Under the pieces are notes generated by a model, which saw only the letters and a program-made list of their open reading frames with translations, had not been told where the DNA came from and did not search any database. Both the position numbers and the translations under genes were made by a program. DNA of 64,000 nucleotides from Kappaphycus alvarezii (Eukaryota; Rhodophyta; Florideophyceae; Gigartinales; Solieriaceae), in contig NADL03000752.1 of assembly GCA_002205965.3 (NCBI GenBank), positions 124,001 to 188,000 of the forward strand. Reading direction: 5' to 3'. Shown piece by piece: positions 1 through 9,773 of this stretch (position 1 is the first letter of the stretch; each line of letters opens with the position of its first letter).

Positions 1-1
1 T

Positions 2-718
2 TCCCAAACCGCCCGTTGCACCGCCACAACTCTCGCACCCCGCCATCTCGTCTCCGCCGCACACTGCTTTCAGTCGCGTTCCCTCCTAGGTCAACTAGAT
101 ACTGCCCGCTCTTATGCACTCATTGCCGAACGCAACCCACGTGCCACATTCAACAATACAAAGTATCCCGCCATCTTGATCCAATCCGTCCATATTCACA
201 AACGCTTTCGCAGAGGCACGAATGACTTTCGTTTCGATGTCGCTGTTATCCAACTTGAACGTCCTATCCCATCCCGATGGTACCATCCAATAACCATCGT
301 TCCCCCCCCGCCCTCCTTCACCCTCGTGCTTGCACTCGGCTATGGTCGAACTTCAGAGATAACCCCGATTCCCAACCGCGTTCAAAGTGCTAAAGTTAGA
401 ATTCGTGATGTCGACGCATGTGCAGGTCAGGAGAGGAACCGAATTGCAAAGTTTTTACAAAAGGATACCATGGTATGTGCCGTGGCTAGAGGATGGCCGC
501 ATGTCGGAGACACGGATACATGTTATGGTGACTCTGGGGGTCCTTTGTTTCTGCAAAACACCCAACCGGGAACGCAATTTGCAATTACAAGCTTCTCCAC
601 CGGCAGGTGTGGCGAACCTGGCGGCAGAGCGTATTACGGAAAGTTGGCCAGGTTCAAGAGGGGCTTGCGTAAGGTCGTCAATGGCAAAGGGAGAGGCGCT
701 TGGAAGAAGATTGCCTAA
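2..718 (+). CDS. Trypsin-like serine protease (S1 family), 5' end missing
   Basis: The frame is open from the first bases of the window, so the start lies upstream. It shows the S1 catalytic triad: His in LVSAAHCF (codon 21 from base 2), Asp in FDVAVIQL (codon 79) and Ser in CYGDSGGP (codon 178, bases 533-535). The residue six before the catalytic Ser is Asp, which in S1 proteases places an acidic group in the S1 pocket and predicts cleavage after Arg or Lys. Cys residues beside the His, before the Ser and in GRCGEPG fit the family disulfides. The chain ends with a basic tail (KGRGAWKKIA). The activation site and any signal peptide would be outside the window. No stop or frameshift is visible, unlike its neighbours. 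It converges with the next gene (minus strand). The family is certain; the physiological substrate is unknown. Confidence 0.9.
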   Translation, partial: SQTARCTATTLAPRHLVSAAHCFQSRSLLGQLDTARSYALIAERNPRATFNNTKYPAILIQSVHIHKRFRRGTNDFRFDVAVIQLERPIPSRWYHPITIVPPPPSFTLVLALGYGRTSEITPIPNRVQSAKVRIRDVDACAGQERNRIAKFLQKDTMVCAVARGWPHVGDTDTCYGDSGGPLFLQNTQPGTQFAITSFSTGRCGEPGGRAYYGKLARFKRGLRKVVNGKGRGAWKKIA

Positions 719-1078
719 ATGGAAAGAAAAGAGGGCAAGGGGAGCTCGCGGTCTTTTGCCCAGCGTCATGGCGATGGCGAAGAGGTACCGAGTGGATTCT
801 AATTGTAACCGACGCGTTCTTGTAGATATGATTCGCGAGGAAATGCTGATGTCCCATCGCTTGACGTGCCGCACTGTAAACCTCCCCCGCATGGGGAAAC
901 TGCTGCATGCTGGCTAAAGTTAATTCAATGGACGACTTGCAGCGGCTGTATTCATGCTGTGTGTGTAATTCTCTCTGCAGAGGACAAGGCTTCCTATGCC
1001 ATGGCTGATTTCACTGCTCTTCCCCCATCGCCCTCGTTTAAGCTTGCAATTCTATATCAACCACCGTGCTCCTCTTCC
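719..1078. other. Convergent intergenic spacer
   Basis: This lies between the stop of the protease and the stop of the minus-strand membrane-protein gene. It must hold both 3' ends. The open frames I see here are shadows of the flanking genes. No terminator-like element or RNA gene was recognised. Confidence 0.5.
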
Positions 1079-2755
1079 TTAATCATTACGTAATACCAAC
1101 CGCGCGAAAAGAGCCTGCGCCTGCTCCGGCAACCTTGACACTCTTCCGTCTGCCCGACTTCCCCCTACATGCCTACGATACTGCAACCCGACATCAATGA
1201 AGCAAACTACCAACAACCCCATTCCCACCACGTACACCAGAAAAGTGAGCATATGCAACACCGATATCCCCGCTTGCTCCGTATCCGCCCCTTCACCCGT
1301 TTCACTCTCGTCTCCAAATTCCAAAATCTCCCTCGCCTTCACTCCAAGTTTTCCCACCATCTCATCCACTCTCCTCGCCGCTTCCTCGCTTCCCCTGCCC
1401 CCGTTAGATAATATGCTCCTCCCGAGCCTGCCATTCAGCCGACTCCCCCCCCGGCGTTCCTCCGCAGCAACTTGACTAGACATTCGTAACTTCCGCTGAT
1501 CCCAAAATCAGCATTTCGACATCGCACTGATCCGCGATACACCCTAGCCGCAATCCTCCCCTCGCCTCCAAGTTTTGCCACACGTACAATCTTGTCCGCT
1601 ACACGAGAAACACACAGTAGTTTCCGCGTCACGCTGTCCTCATGCACCGTTTCGCATGTGCAAAGCAGTTTTCCAATTCCAGATGTCCCAAACTTTTTCT
1701 GACACCCCATCTGCGCCTTTAGAAACTCGTATTCATCCTCCTCTCGATTCGTCCCCCAGTGCGCACCCGCTTTTCCATCCCTACCGCTAGTTGCCTTTAC
1801 TACTGTCCGCGACACCGTTTCGCCATCCCCCTCTGCACCCCCGACCTCCGCTTGCAAGGGCACCACAATCTCATACCCGGGAATTTCCCCATTCGTTGGC
1901 CGCAGATAAATTTCTTCTACATCCACCCGTGCCTTTTGGATCGGAAAGTGATACTCTGTTCCAATCCCCGCCGTTTCCTCCGACACCCGACTCGAATTCT
2001 TCTCCAAATTCTCACTAAACGATGATTCCTCGATCTCCACCGTCAATCTGTGCTTGTGAAACACCGCGCGCACAGGCTTAACGCGATGCTTCCCCTCTGC
2101 TGAGAAAAAGCGCTTCCCCGGCACGGCCACAATCAACATCGACTGATTCCGCGACACAATTTCGTACGGCTTCGGCTTGGAGCCGGTCCATGGAAACCGA
2201 ATCAGGGCCTTATGCATCGTCTCCAGCGACGCCGAAATGCTCTCAATGAAAGATATCAGCCTCATGCGCACGGTTACCACATCCTTGGATGTCGTCTTCA
2301 GTCCCGTCCCACCCCCAACCTCGCAGACACACTGCTCCCCCTACTCCCCTCTTCACTATCCTTCATACCAGCTCCGCCTTCCTCCCCGCCTGCTCCCGAG
2401 CCCGCCGCGGGTACTTGGCTTGCTGTTGAATCAGTTCCATTGCTGGTTGTCATATTGACTGAGCTAGCCATGTTGGCCGAAGCCGTCGCATTATTCGCTT
2501 CATTAGAATGGCCAAACAATTTGGACAATGCCTGTCCAATCTTATCTAAGATTCCGTACTCTTCAACTCGTCCGCATCGGCCGCCGGCTTCAACGGTGCT
2601 TCCAAAACGACAGCGTGTACCGTTGGGACTAGCACGGCGATACGATTGCGATCCCTGTCAATTCGTAAGCCATCGCTCCCAAACGCTGCAGCACCGGCAA
2701 CCCAGACAAAGGCGGCGAAACAAAGAATCTTAGAGCGAACCTTGAGGAGGACCAT
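1079..2755 (-). CDS. Putative secreted/ER type I membrane protein, reading frame interrupted
   Basis: Four consecutive open stretches on the minus strand appear to be one gene. The first (start chosen at base 2755, MVLLKV) opens with a signal peptide: basic residues, then a hydrophobic CFAAFVWVAGAAAFG stretch. The second (to about 2298) is a Ser/Gly/Asn-rich spacer after GILDKIGQALSKLFG. The third (to about 1435) holds the main lumenal part, with VPG, a beta-like VRAVFHKHRLTVEIEE segment and GYEIVVPL. This spacing weakly recalls an alpha-crystallin/Hsp20 fold. The fourth ends in a 23-residue membrane helix (about 1193-1261) and a short basic tail. The joins need +1 base near 2555, +1 near the G run at about 2310, and -1 in the C8 run at 1445-1452. 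Short introns or consensus errors could explain these. The family is not firmly identified. Confidence 0.5.
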
Positions 2756-2785
2756 CACTGATTTGCGTGTTCGTGACCAAACCAC

Positions 2786-3573
2786 TTCCGCAGTTGCTGG
2801 CGAAGTGTGAATGTCCGTTTATGGTAATACGACTGAGTGGTGCGGTATTTCCTAGTTGTTTTTGAAGGTGCAGAGGATATAAAGCAGCAAAGGGACGAGA
2901 TGATTAGTACGGCAAGGAACGTCCCGTGGAAGAGGGTGGATGGTTGCGGCATGAGGTAAATGTATTCCAAACTGGGGAAACAGTCTAAAGATGCGGATAT
3001 ACTGGTGCGCCATTTCGAATTGCAAGCTTGTCACGGCATGTTGAAAATCCTGCAATGGATTGCAAAAGCTGCACAAAATTCAAACTTGTGCGGCACGGAG
3101 GGTGACAGCTAGTGAGGGACGCAGGGGGAGTATCAATTCGAACAGCTGCAAAACCTCTTGACAAAAATTAACATGGAAAAGGGGATATTGCTTGGTATCC
3201 CATCAGACTGTCTCCGATCCCTGGTAACATCGCAAAGGAGAAATCTGCGCCGCGGGAGTATGGGAACAGTGAGCAGCGACTGTTCCAATCATTGCAGCTG
3301 TGGCATGGGCGTTATAAACGCAATGACGACTGATGATGGACGCGGTGCCCGAGTTGGCTTCAATTGACCTCATCGACCTAAACAAAGGCGACGATTTTGA
3401 GCATCCTCGGCGAGGACGCACGCAATTTGCGATCATTGAGATAGCGCTGCAGAGGCGCTAGAGAATGTCTCGTTGAGTCTGCAAAGTACCCCGTTGCGCC
3501 CTCAAAACCTACCAAGGTTTGAAAGAAAATATCGCAAACCGATAGGCGGCAGGACTTTGGTTACATCAACGAA
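2786..3573. other. Spacer without a supported gene
   Basis: This holds the upstream region of the membrane-protein gene (from 2755) and the 3' flank of the DUF72 gene. Short frames occur on both strands, but none has a recognisable domain or a composition unlike chance. Confidence 0.4.
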
Positions 3574-4746
3574 TCAACTTGGCTTTTCGTTTCCAGCATG
3601 GACCTGGAAGTAGTCTGCAATACTTTTGTTACGTTTCGTTCCACTCTCCTTTTTTCGAATCGAAGTTCGTGCTTTGAGATTATTCGAACTTGATGTCGAG
3701 GCTTTGCTCTTTGTCAGTGTGGGCTTTTCGACCTCGGAGCTTTTCCTGCCAACCTGACCTCTGAACTGCTTATCCATGTTGCTCTTCTTTACCTTTACCG
3801 CCGCAGCCCCTGCCTTTGACAAAGCCATGCTCTCTGCCGGCATCTTACGACCGTCGCACTTGCGCGCCACTGTACTCGTCCCACCAAAAAACGTTGTAAT
3901 ATCCACTTTTTTCTTGTTCCACTCTGGCACAAATCCCCCCAATAACTGCTTGACCGAAACGTCTCTAACCTGCGCAACCAACTCCACGAAGCGTCTAGCG
4001 CTCCTCGGGGCCTCTGCTTCAAGATCGTTCAAAAAGTAGACGTAAGATTGGCCACCCGACTGACAAAGCTGCTGTGCAAGCGAGCGCAAAACCTGATCCG
4101 GAAAACGTGTAGCAACTCCCGGATTCTTGGAGCCATGAAATCGAGTGTAGGACCACGAGGCACGGGGGACATTTTGGTGTCGACAATGAGGAAAGGAATC
4201 GTCACGAATGACGGAAAAGTCAGAATCAGAGACGACGACGAGTTGACCAGGGCAATGTCATGTTGGGCGAGGAGGGAGAAGACCTGCGGGATAAACCAGT
4301 CGCGGTGACGGAATTCCAGGGCGATGCGTAGAGGAGCGTTGAGGGTAGACATGGCCTCTTGAAGGTCATGCAGGAAATCATTGAGCAGATGGAGAGAGCA
4401 GGGTAGAGAAGGGGGGCACTGGAAGAGAAGGGGCCTAGATGGGAGCCGAGGCCGCGCGTGGCAGTGGTGAAGAAGGATGTGAGAAGGGGGAGGGTGCCTG
4501 CGAGGCGGTTTTTATGGGTGATTTGTTGGGGGGCTTTGAGGGAGAATGTGGTGGAGGGTTCGGCGTGGGAGCGCCATGATTGCAGGGTGGAGAGGCGGGG
4601 AAAGGCATGCCAGGTTGCGTTAATTTCTACGGTTTGAAAGTGACGGAGGTAGTATGGGAGCTCCCTATGTTGGGAGAGGGCGGGTAGAAGGCGCCATGTC
4701 GCCAGTGGGAGTAGACATAGCCGGCTGTGCCAACGTAAAACGCCAT
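3574..4746 (-). CDS. DUF72 (YecE-like) protein with PIP-box-like C-terminal tail; frame interrupted
   Basis: All DUF72 signatures occur in order on the minus strand: AFYVGTAGYVYSHW and GAFYPP at the start (Met at 4746), then LPYYLRHFQTVEIN, ITHKNRL, LEFRHRDWF, YTRFHG, FPDQVL and YVYFLNDL with EAPRSA. DUF72 is a TIM-barrel-like family of unknown reaction. After the domain comes a Lys/Ser-rich tail of about 110 residues. It carries KVDITTFF (3886-3909) and NKSIADYF (3607-3630), both resembling PCNA-interacting (PIP) motifs but with Lys or Asn where Gln is usual. Three one-base gaps break the frame, each at a run of C on the coding strand (about 4678, 4430-4433 and 4164-4168). Restoring one base at each joins the domain perfectly. 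It diverges from the UBZ4 gene. DUF72 identity is strong; the PIP role is inference. Confidence 0.85.
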
Positions 4747-5318
4747 GTGGAGGAGATGGATGCGTTGAGGTGTGGGTGAGCGGGCAATGCTGATGGCAGG
4801 GCCAGCAGGTTGAGCAGTGCTGATACAGTAGGACTTGATGATGACAGGCAAACGAGTGTTTAAATTACAGGACATTCATAAAGCCTTACATAAATCTGGC
4901 TGCATTTCAAGACCGTTGCCATACCATGCAGTACAATACTGTACATGTATCATACTCCAGTGATGCAGGTGCTGCATGAATATCTGAAATATCATAAATG
5001 ACACGTGTACATTCTAATGATCCCCTCTGATCCCGTCATTTCACTGTACAGTACTGTACGTACCTTCGCGTGATGTGTCCCCTAATATTTAACGGATATT
5101 TAACAATCAACAGCTCCTGCACACAATTCAGTTTAGTAAAGTATTGTACAGTACAGTACTGCTGTAGGATCATCATGATCATTACGCTGCAGCCAAGACT
5201 TAAACTTGCTCTTTACCCAGGACAGAGTTAGTACTGTATCCTTCACACAGCAACGCCATGATTCTAATGCGGCAACCCGTCTTCACCTCCCCTCTCCCAG
5301 CGCCATCCAACCACACCA
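4747..5318. promoter_or_regulatory. Shared divergent promoter region of DUF72 and UBZ4 genes, GTAC palindromes
   Basis: About 570 bases separate two divergent start codons. The spacer contains several GTAC-rich sites: GTACAATACTGTAC (4931-4944), the perfect 14-base palindrome GTACAGTACTGTAC (5046-5059) and GTATTGTACAGTACAGTACT (5141-5160). Their clustering in a bidirectional promoter suggests binding sites for a dimeric regulator. This is inference; no TATA box was identified. Confidence 0.45.
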
Positions 5319-6694
5319 ATGAGCCCTTTACGTCCATCCCCATTCTCCTCCCCTCAGCCCTCAAAACGCCCTCGCAAGCGAATCCACCTCGTATCCTGTC
5401 CCATCTGCCATCGCCACATGTCTACCATTCTCCTCGACACCCACATCGATCGCTGCAAGCCACCCCGACCGCGCCCTTCCTCCAAACCCTTACCGACTCT
5501 CACACCTCCTCCCGCCGCATCCCAACCGCCCGCCCCCCTCTCCCAATCCCTCTCCCAATCCCACATAACACCCCCACCCCCTACCCCCGCCTTGTACTTC
5601 ACACTCACCACCGAGCCCCGGCCGCAGCATTCACAGCACCGCCCCCCACCACCACCACCCGCCTTTCGCAGCACTTGTCTCCCTGCGCAAGCACCTCTCC
5701 CACCCCACCTCCCCGCTTCATCTCCATCTCTTCCATCCCTCCCCACTCCCCACCCCGTATCCTCTCCCCCCGCTGCCCCCGGGCTCCCCATCCTCCCGTC
5801 TATCCCCCTCCCTCCTACTCTCTGCACTCCAAAAGGCTATCCGCCGTCGACTCCCCTACCCCGCCATCCGTATCGCCGCTACCATCATTCGGAGGCACAA
5901 CTCCATGTTTCAACTCCTGCGTAGACTCACTATCATCGCCATCGAGGACGCCGTCTTGCATCCAAACTACCCAACCCTCGTCTGGCTCTTTGCCGCATCG
6001 TCAAAGGGATATCGCCCAGGTCGCGCCGAACTTGCACTCGTCTTGAAAACCGTGTTCCAACTCGCCGCTGTACACCTCAGAGATGTCGGTCTTTGGGAAC
6101 AGTCTCACGAGGATTCCGAGTTTCACACGGGGAAAATGCCCTCGTCCACGCCCTGTGTGTTCGGGCGTGTTATGGTGGAATGAAAGGGGATACCGCTATG
6201 TTGCAACGGTCTGCACGGGTGTGGGCGAGCAGGATGGAGACGTGTGGTACGGAGTGGGTGCGCGCATTGGACGGGATGTATGAACGGGCGCAGAGGGGTT
6301 GGGAGGGGGAGGATATGATCGTGCCTTTGTTTCGTGAGGGGAATCAGGTGTTGCGTGTCGGCGATATTCCAGGCGCTGCGTTTGACATGCACTGTTGTGC
6401 AGTCGGGGAGGAGGTTACAAGGGAGGTTATGAGGGGTGGAGGGGAAGTGGTGGACAGGTTTGGTGGGGGGGAAGAGGAGGTGAGAAAGGGGATTGAGGGC
6501 CTTATTTGGAGGTTTCGAAGCTCAGTTTCGAGGAAGCATGCGTTTCAGCGGCTGGATGAGGCGTTTGGTGAGAAGGGAGGGGACGACAAGGGGGGGATGG
6601 GGGTGGTGGGTTGGATGAAGTGTTGTGGAAGTCCGAACTGGAGGAGGTTGTCACGGAATGGTGTAGGAGGTATAGGAAGCGGTTCGGCCTGTGA
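5319..6694 (+). CDS. UBZ4-type zinc-finger protein with conserved helical C-terminal region; frame interrupted
   Basis: From Met at 5319, a basic RPRKR stretch (possible nuclear signal) precedes CPIC...HIDRC. Its Cys27, Cys30, His42 and Cys46 have the C-x2-C-x11-H-x3-C spacing of Rad18-type UBZ4 ubiquitin-binding fingers. A very Pro/Ser-rich linker of about 110 residues follows. In another frame comes a helical, conserved-looking region: SALQKAIRRRLP, LLRRLTIIAIEDAVLHP, VWLFAASSKGYRP, then GGMKGDTAML, IPGAAFDMHCC and IWRFRSSVSRK. I believe these belong together but cannot name the family. The frame must shift in the linker (between about 5460 and 5760), near 6110-6135 and in the G runs at about 6585-6620. 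With the last shift it ends in EWCRRYRKRFGL and a stop at 6692-6694. It is divergent from DUF72-PIP, so a DNA-damage role is plausible. Confidence 0.6.
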
Positions 6695-6725
6695 AAATGT
6701 GCAGAGACTGGTTGTGGTTTATTGA

Positions 6726-7485
6726 GTATTCCATGACCAGTCCGCTCCTGCTGTGGAGGACCGGTTTCAGAGTGTAGCACGCGATTCCGGCACCCTGCTG
6801 CCTCAAACGTCGCATATTTTAGAAATCATAGCTGACAGTACGAAGATTGGAGAGTACAAAAAGGAACCCCCTCGTAATTCTCTTACACGGGTCTGTCATC
6901 TTACAACCAACCAAGCGAGAGGAGACTTGGTTATGGATTACTTTACCACGGACTGTATGCAGGTGCAACATGCAAAGTCTTGAATACCCCACTGTAACAA
7001 ACCTAACAAAATTAGGTTTCTATAGGGTGGCCAAACTCTGCATGTTGTGGGGCGCGACATATTACAGACTTGGTTGCGGTGCGACAGCCCCGGTCTGTTA
7101 CGAACCGTAGAGTACTGTACAGTATTCCTGTGGAGCGTGCCTGAACCACTGAACGTACAGCAGCCAACGTGGCAAATCCCGTTTGAGCGACTTTTCGTAG
7201 TGCACACTCCAGATAAGTACCATATGTAAGATGTAAGAAGTCAATATCATCTCTACCCTTCGAAGGGCAAAAGTCACCGCAGTCAGTGTGTTTAGGGAGA
7301 GTAAGGGGAAATCGTTTCGCGCGCGAGCTCGTTGGGATGGGTCGCGTTGAGGAAGGGGTAGATGGTACGGTGTTTTCTCAGGGGACGAATGAAGCACTCC
7401 AAATGTGTTTCGAATGAGACTGAAAAATTACCAGGGATCACCAAAGAGTCCATCAAATAGATACACAGCAGCATATTTGGACATC
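6726..7485. other. Spacer before the first transposon, with one palindromic motif
   Basis: I see no supported gene between the UBZ4 gene and the Tc1 element. The only notable sequence is a perfect TACTGTACAGTA palindrome at 7113-7124. Short frames on both strands look random. Confidence 0.4.
7113..7124. repeat. TACTGTACAGTA palindrome
   Basis: A perfect 12-base self-complementary site. Identical copies occur at 50144, 55811 and 57115, with many near copies in the gene-bearing flanks. This suggests a regulator site or a dispersed repeat signature. Confidence 0.5.
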
Positions 7486-7513
7486 TACAGTACGCGAAAT
7501 TCACTTAGCCCCA
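7486..7513 (+). repeat. Left terminal inverted repeat of Tc1 element
   Basis: Pairs with 9046-9073 over 28 bases with one mismatch (A versus G at the seventh base). It begins with the TA duplication and a TACAGTACG sequence that resembles the dispersed GTAC motif. Confidence 0.85.
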
Positions 7514-7726
7514 CCGCCATCTCCATCTGCACTGCCTCAACTTAGGCACACAGCACTCGGAAAACCAATCATCCAAACTACTTTTCGATGCTGAACCGAA
7601 CCGTAAATTTGGTTCTTTGAAAATCTAGATGGGAAGAGAGCTATGAACAAAAATCTGCAAAGGGCACACTTAAGCCGCGAAACTAATTAGACCCCATGAC
7701 TTCTATTCCATCGCAACATCCGCAAC

Positions 7727-8830
7727 TCAGTACTTATTCTCTCCTCTTTTCGCATCAATGATACCTAACAACCTCCTCGGAATACTATGGTACAACTTAA
7801 ATAGATAGTCCGTCGAAATTGACGTCCAGGCATCGACCTCGGCACTCTTAAGCTCCTGCACATTTTCGTACTGCTTCCCCCTCTTGTAAACCGCCGGAGC
7901 CAAAATGCCCCATGCATTCACAAATATGTTCGCGTCAGGGGACCTCGCAGGCCAAGGCAGCGCGCGAATAGACTTCTCTTGGAGCCACCGACGGGTATCC
8001 CCAGAGGTATGGATAGGGGCATTATCTTGTTGAAATAACCATGTCTGCTGCTCTCCCAAAATTCCTGCGGCAAATGGGAGGAGTCAGTCAGTCAGGATTG
8101 CAATATTTTCTCGAATTCTGATTACCTTCAGAAACAATCAATTCGGAAACACCGTAGTACGAAATGGCCCCCCAAACCATGAGCGAACCTGCCTCCTGTT
8201 GGTGCGTAGAAAATCGTTTCGGTTCCATCCTCAAGTCGTGCCAGTAACAGCTCAAACCATCCGGACCGTCGAGGCTATACTCTTCTCATGGAAAAACACC
8301 ACCTTTATCCAAAATGGGTGACCTCTGCTGATATTTTGCCTAGCGCACTGAAGCCTTCCCTCCTTGTGGCGCAGGAACATTTGCGGGACCTTATTCATCT
8401 TCCTACACTTGAGATGATCACAACTAGAGAGAACCTGTTGCACTCGGCGTGTCGAAACTGTCAAATTGAGGGCCACACGCAACTCGCTTGCACTAATTTC
8501 CCCCTCGAGGCCTCCCGAATCAACCTCCTCTTTGCAGCCTCTGTCAGTTTGCGATGCTTGCGGGTCTTTTTTTTCTGTATTACCCATTGCGACACTCCTT
8601 AGAAACCTCCCCACCGTTTTCCGGTAGCGGCTGATGATCAGAGAAATCGCTCTGTCTGAAAGCACCTCATGATGGTATGCAATTATTTGTTCCTTTTCGA
8701 TTTCCGTGAGGGATTTTCCGTGACCCTTTTTGCACGGTCTACTGCTTTTGCAGTGGGGATGAATCCTGTGGGGAGGCTTACGGCATGGAGTTAAGTGGAA
8801 TTTGTCCAACCTTGGCGGGCTGCATTTCAA
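7727..8830 (-). pseudogene. Tc1/mariner transposase (DD34E type), catalytically dead
   Basis: The N-terminal part (from about 8830) carries a basic region and a helix-turn-helix segment (LTEIEKEQIIAYHHEV, RAISLIISRYRKTVGRFL). Next come the KVVF..EKS segment, LDGPDG with YWHDL, VWGAISYYG, QQDNAPIH, WPARSPD and the typical C-terminal RRLLGIIDAKRG. D and E positions are 34 residues apart, as in DD34E elements. Three lesions stand out: the first catalytic Asp is His (FFHEKS), the third acidic residue is Val (SPDANIFVNAW), and a frameshift near 8285 separates HEKS from YSLDGPDG. A 61-bp intron (8065-8125) interrupts the coding sequence just before GILGEQQ. The element lies between the terminal repeats at 7486 and 9073. 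The family is certain; activity is excluded by the residues seen. Confidence 0.85.
8065..8125 (-). other. Spliceosomal intron (61 bp) inside the Tc1 transposase
   Basis: On the minus strand the segment begins GTAATC, contains the branch-like CTGACTGACTGAC and ends in a pyrimidine stretch, TTGCCGCAG. Removing it joins VSE to GILGEQQTWLFQQDNAPIH in one frame, while the unspliced frame meets stops. This shows that the host has a spliceosome and tolerates introns of about 60 bp. Confidence 0.8.
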
Positions 8831-9045
8831 ATTATGGCGCGATTTTGTAGTTTGAATATCTTGGGGTTAAATAAATTTCACGCCCTCATGGGTCCTGTTT
8901 AAGTTTTTTATGTGTGCCTACTTGTGGGTTCGTTGTCGTATGAAAAAAGTTTCACAGTTGAATCCAGAATTAAAAAATGTTTAAGAATGTGTAGGTTTTG
9001 AGAGGAGAACGTTTTGCATATAGCAGGAGCATCGATGATTGACGT

Positions 9046-9073
9046 TGGGGCTAAGTGAATTTCGCGCACTGTA
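9046..9073 (-). repeat. Right terminal inverted repeat of Tc1 element
   Basis: Reverse complement of the left terminal repeat with one mismatch. It ends in CGCGCACTG followed by the TA duplication. Confidence 0.85.
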
Positions 9074-9773
9074 TATTGCGCGCAATTATAAACACAACAC
9101 CCCGACTTTTCGAAATCTAGCGGCTGTTTGCGTTACCAGTACCTCCTTTGCCACTACCAGGTACTTTTAACGGGTAATCACCAATTTAAAGTTTTCACAA
9201 TAAACCTTTCACGCAGTTTTCAAGGGAATACGAGAATAATTAGATTTAAATTACATAATTGCGATATTTTGGTATCATAAAAGTAAATGGGATAACACGC
9301 TGAGGTAACCAGCAAGCATGCCATTCAGATTGCATGCAACTTGACTAAAATATAGTGTAACTCTTATGACTCAGAAACTACAGGGGAACTCAATTCCTTT
9401 CGAATTAGGGCGGTCATTTCAAAAATTTACAACGTCATATGCAATCGGTCGATCTCCCCATGTTGGTCACAGTTAAAACACAACTCTATAAGAAATAAAT
9501 GTACAGCCCAGAGCCATGATCAAAAAACAACAGTATATCCATAAAATGCCGAACAAACGACTCCAAAACAAAAATGGCATAAAGTCAACCAGCACTGAGT
9601 GCATCGCAAGCGACCAGAGGCTTATCTCTTCTTTCCGAGGCCGCCGAGGAAAGACGAGCTGATCTCGAAAATTAGAACTACACGAGGGACAATCTAGAAT
9701 CCGATTAGGAAAATGACCGTTACGCTCCGTATTTCGAGTCATTTTACAACGCTGGGGGGTCACGAAACATATT

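Larger units (their letters stand above)
7486..9073 (-). mobile_element. Tc1/mariner element with both terminal inverted repeats and TA target duplication
   Basis: The left end (7486-7513) and the reverse complement of the right end (9046-9073) match over 28 bases with one mismatch; both read TACAGT(A/G)CGCGAAATT and so on. The outermost TA on each side is the expected target-site duplication, so the element proper is 7488-9071 (about 1.58 kb). It encodes one transposase on the minus strand, now defective. The ends are intact, so it could still be moved by a related transposase. Confidence 0.85.

Noticed and set aside
387..917. Plus- and minus-strand frames overlapping the protease
   Set aside because: They are shadows of the clear S1 protease frame and have no motifs of their own.
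5258..6046. 262-residue Pro/Ser-rich frame overlapping the UBZ4 gene
   Set aside because: It is a shadow in another frame; it lacks the zinc-finger residues, although part of the true linker may use it after a frameshift.
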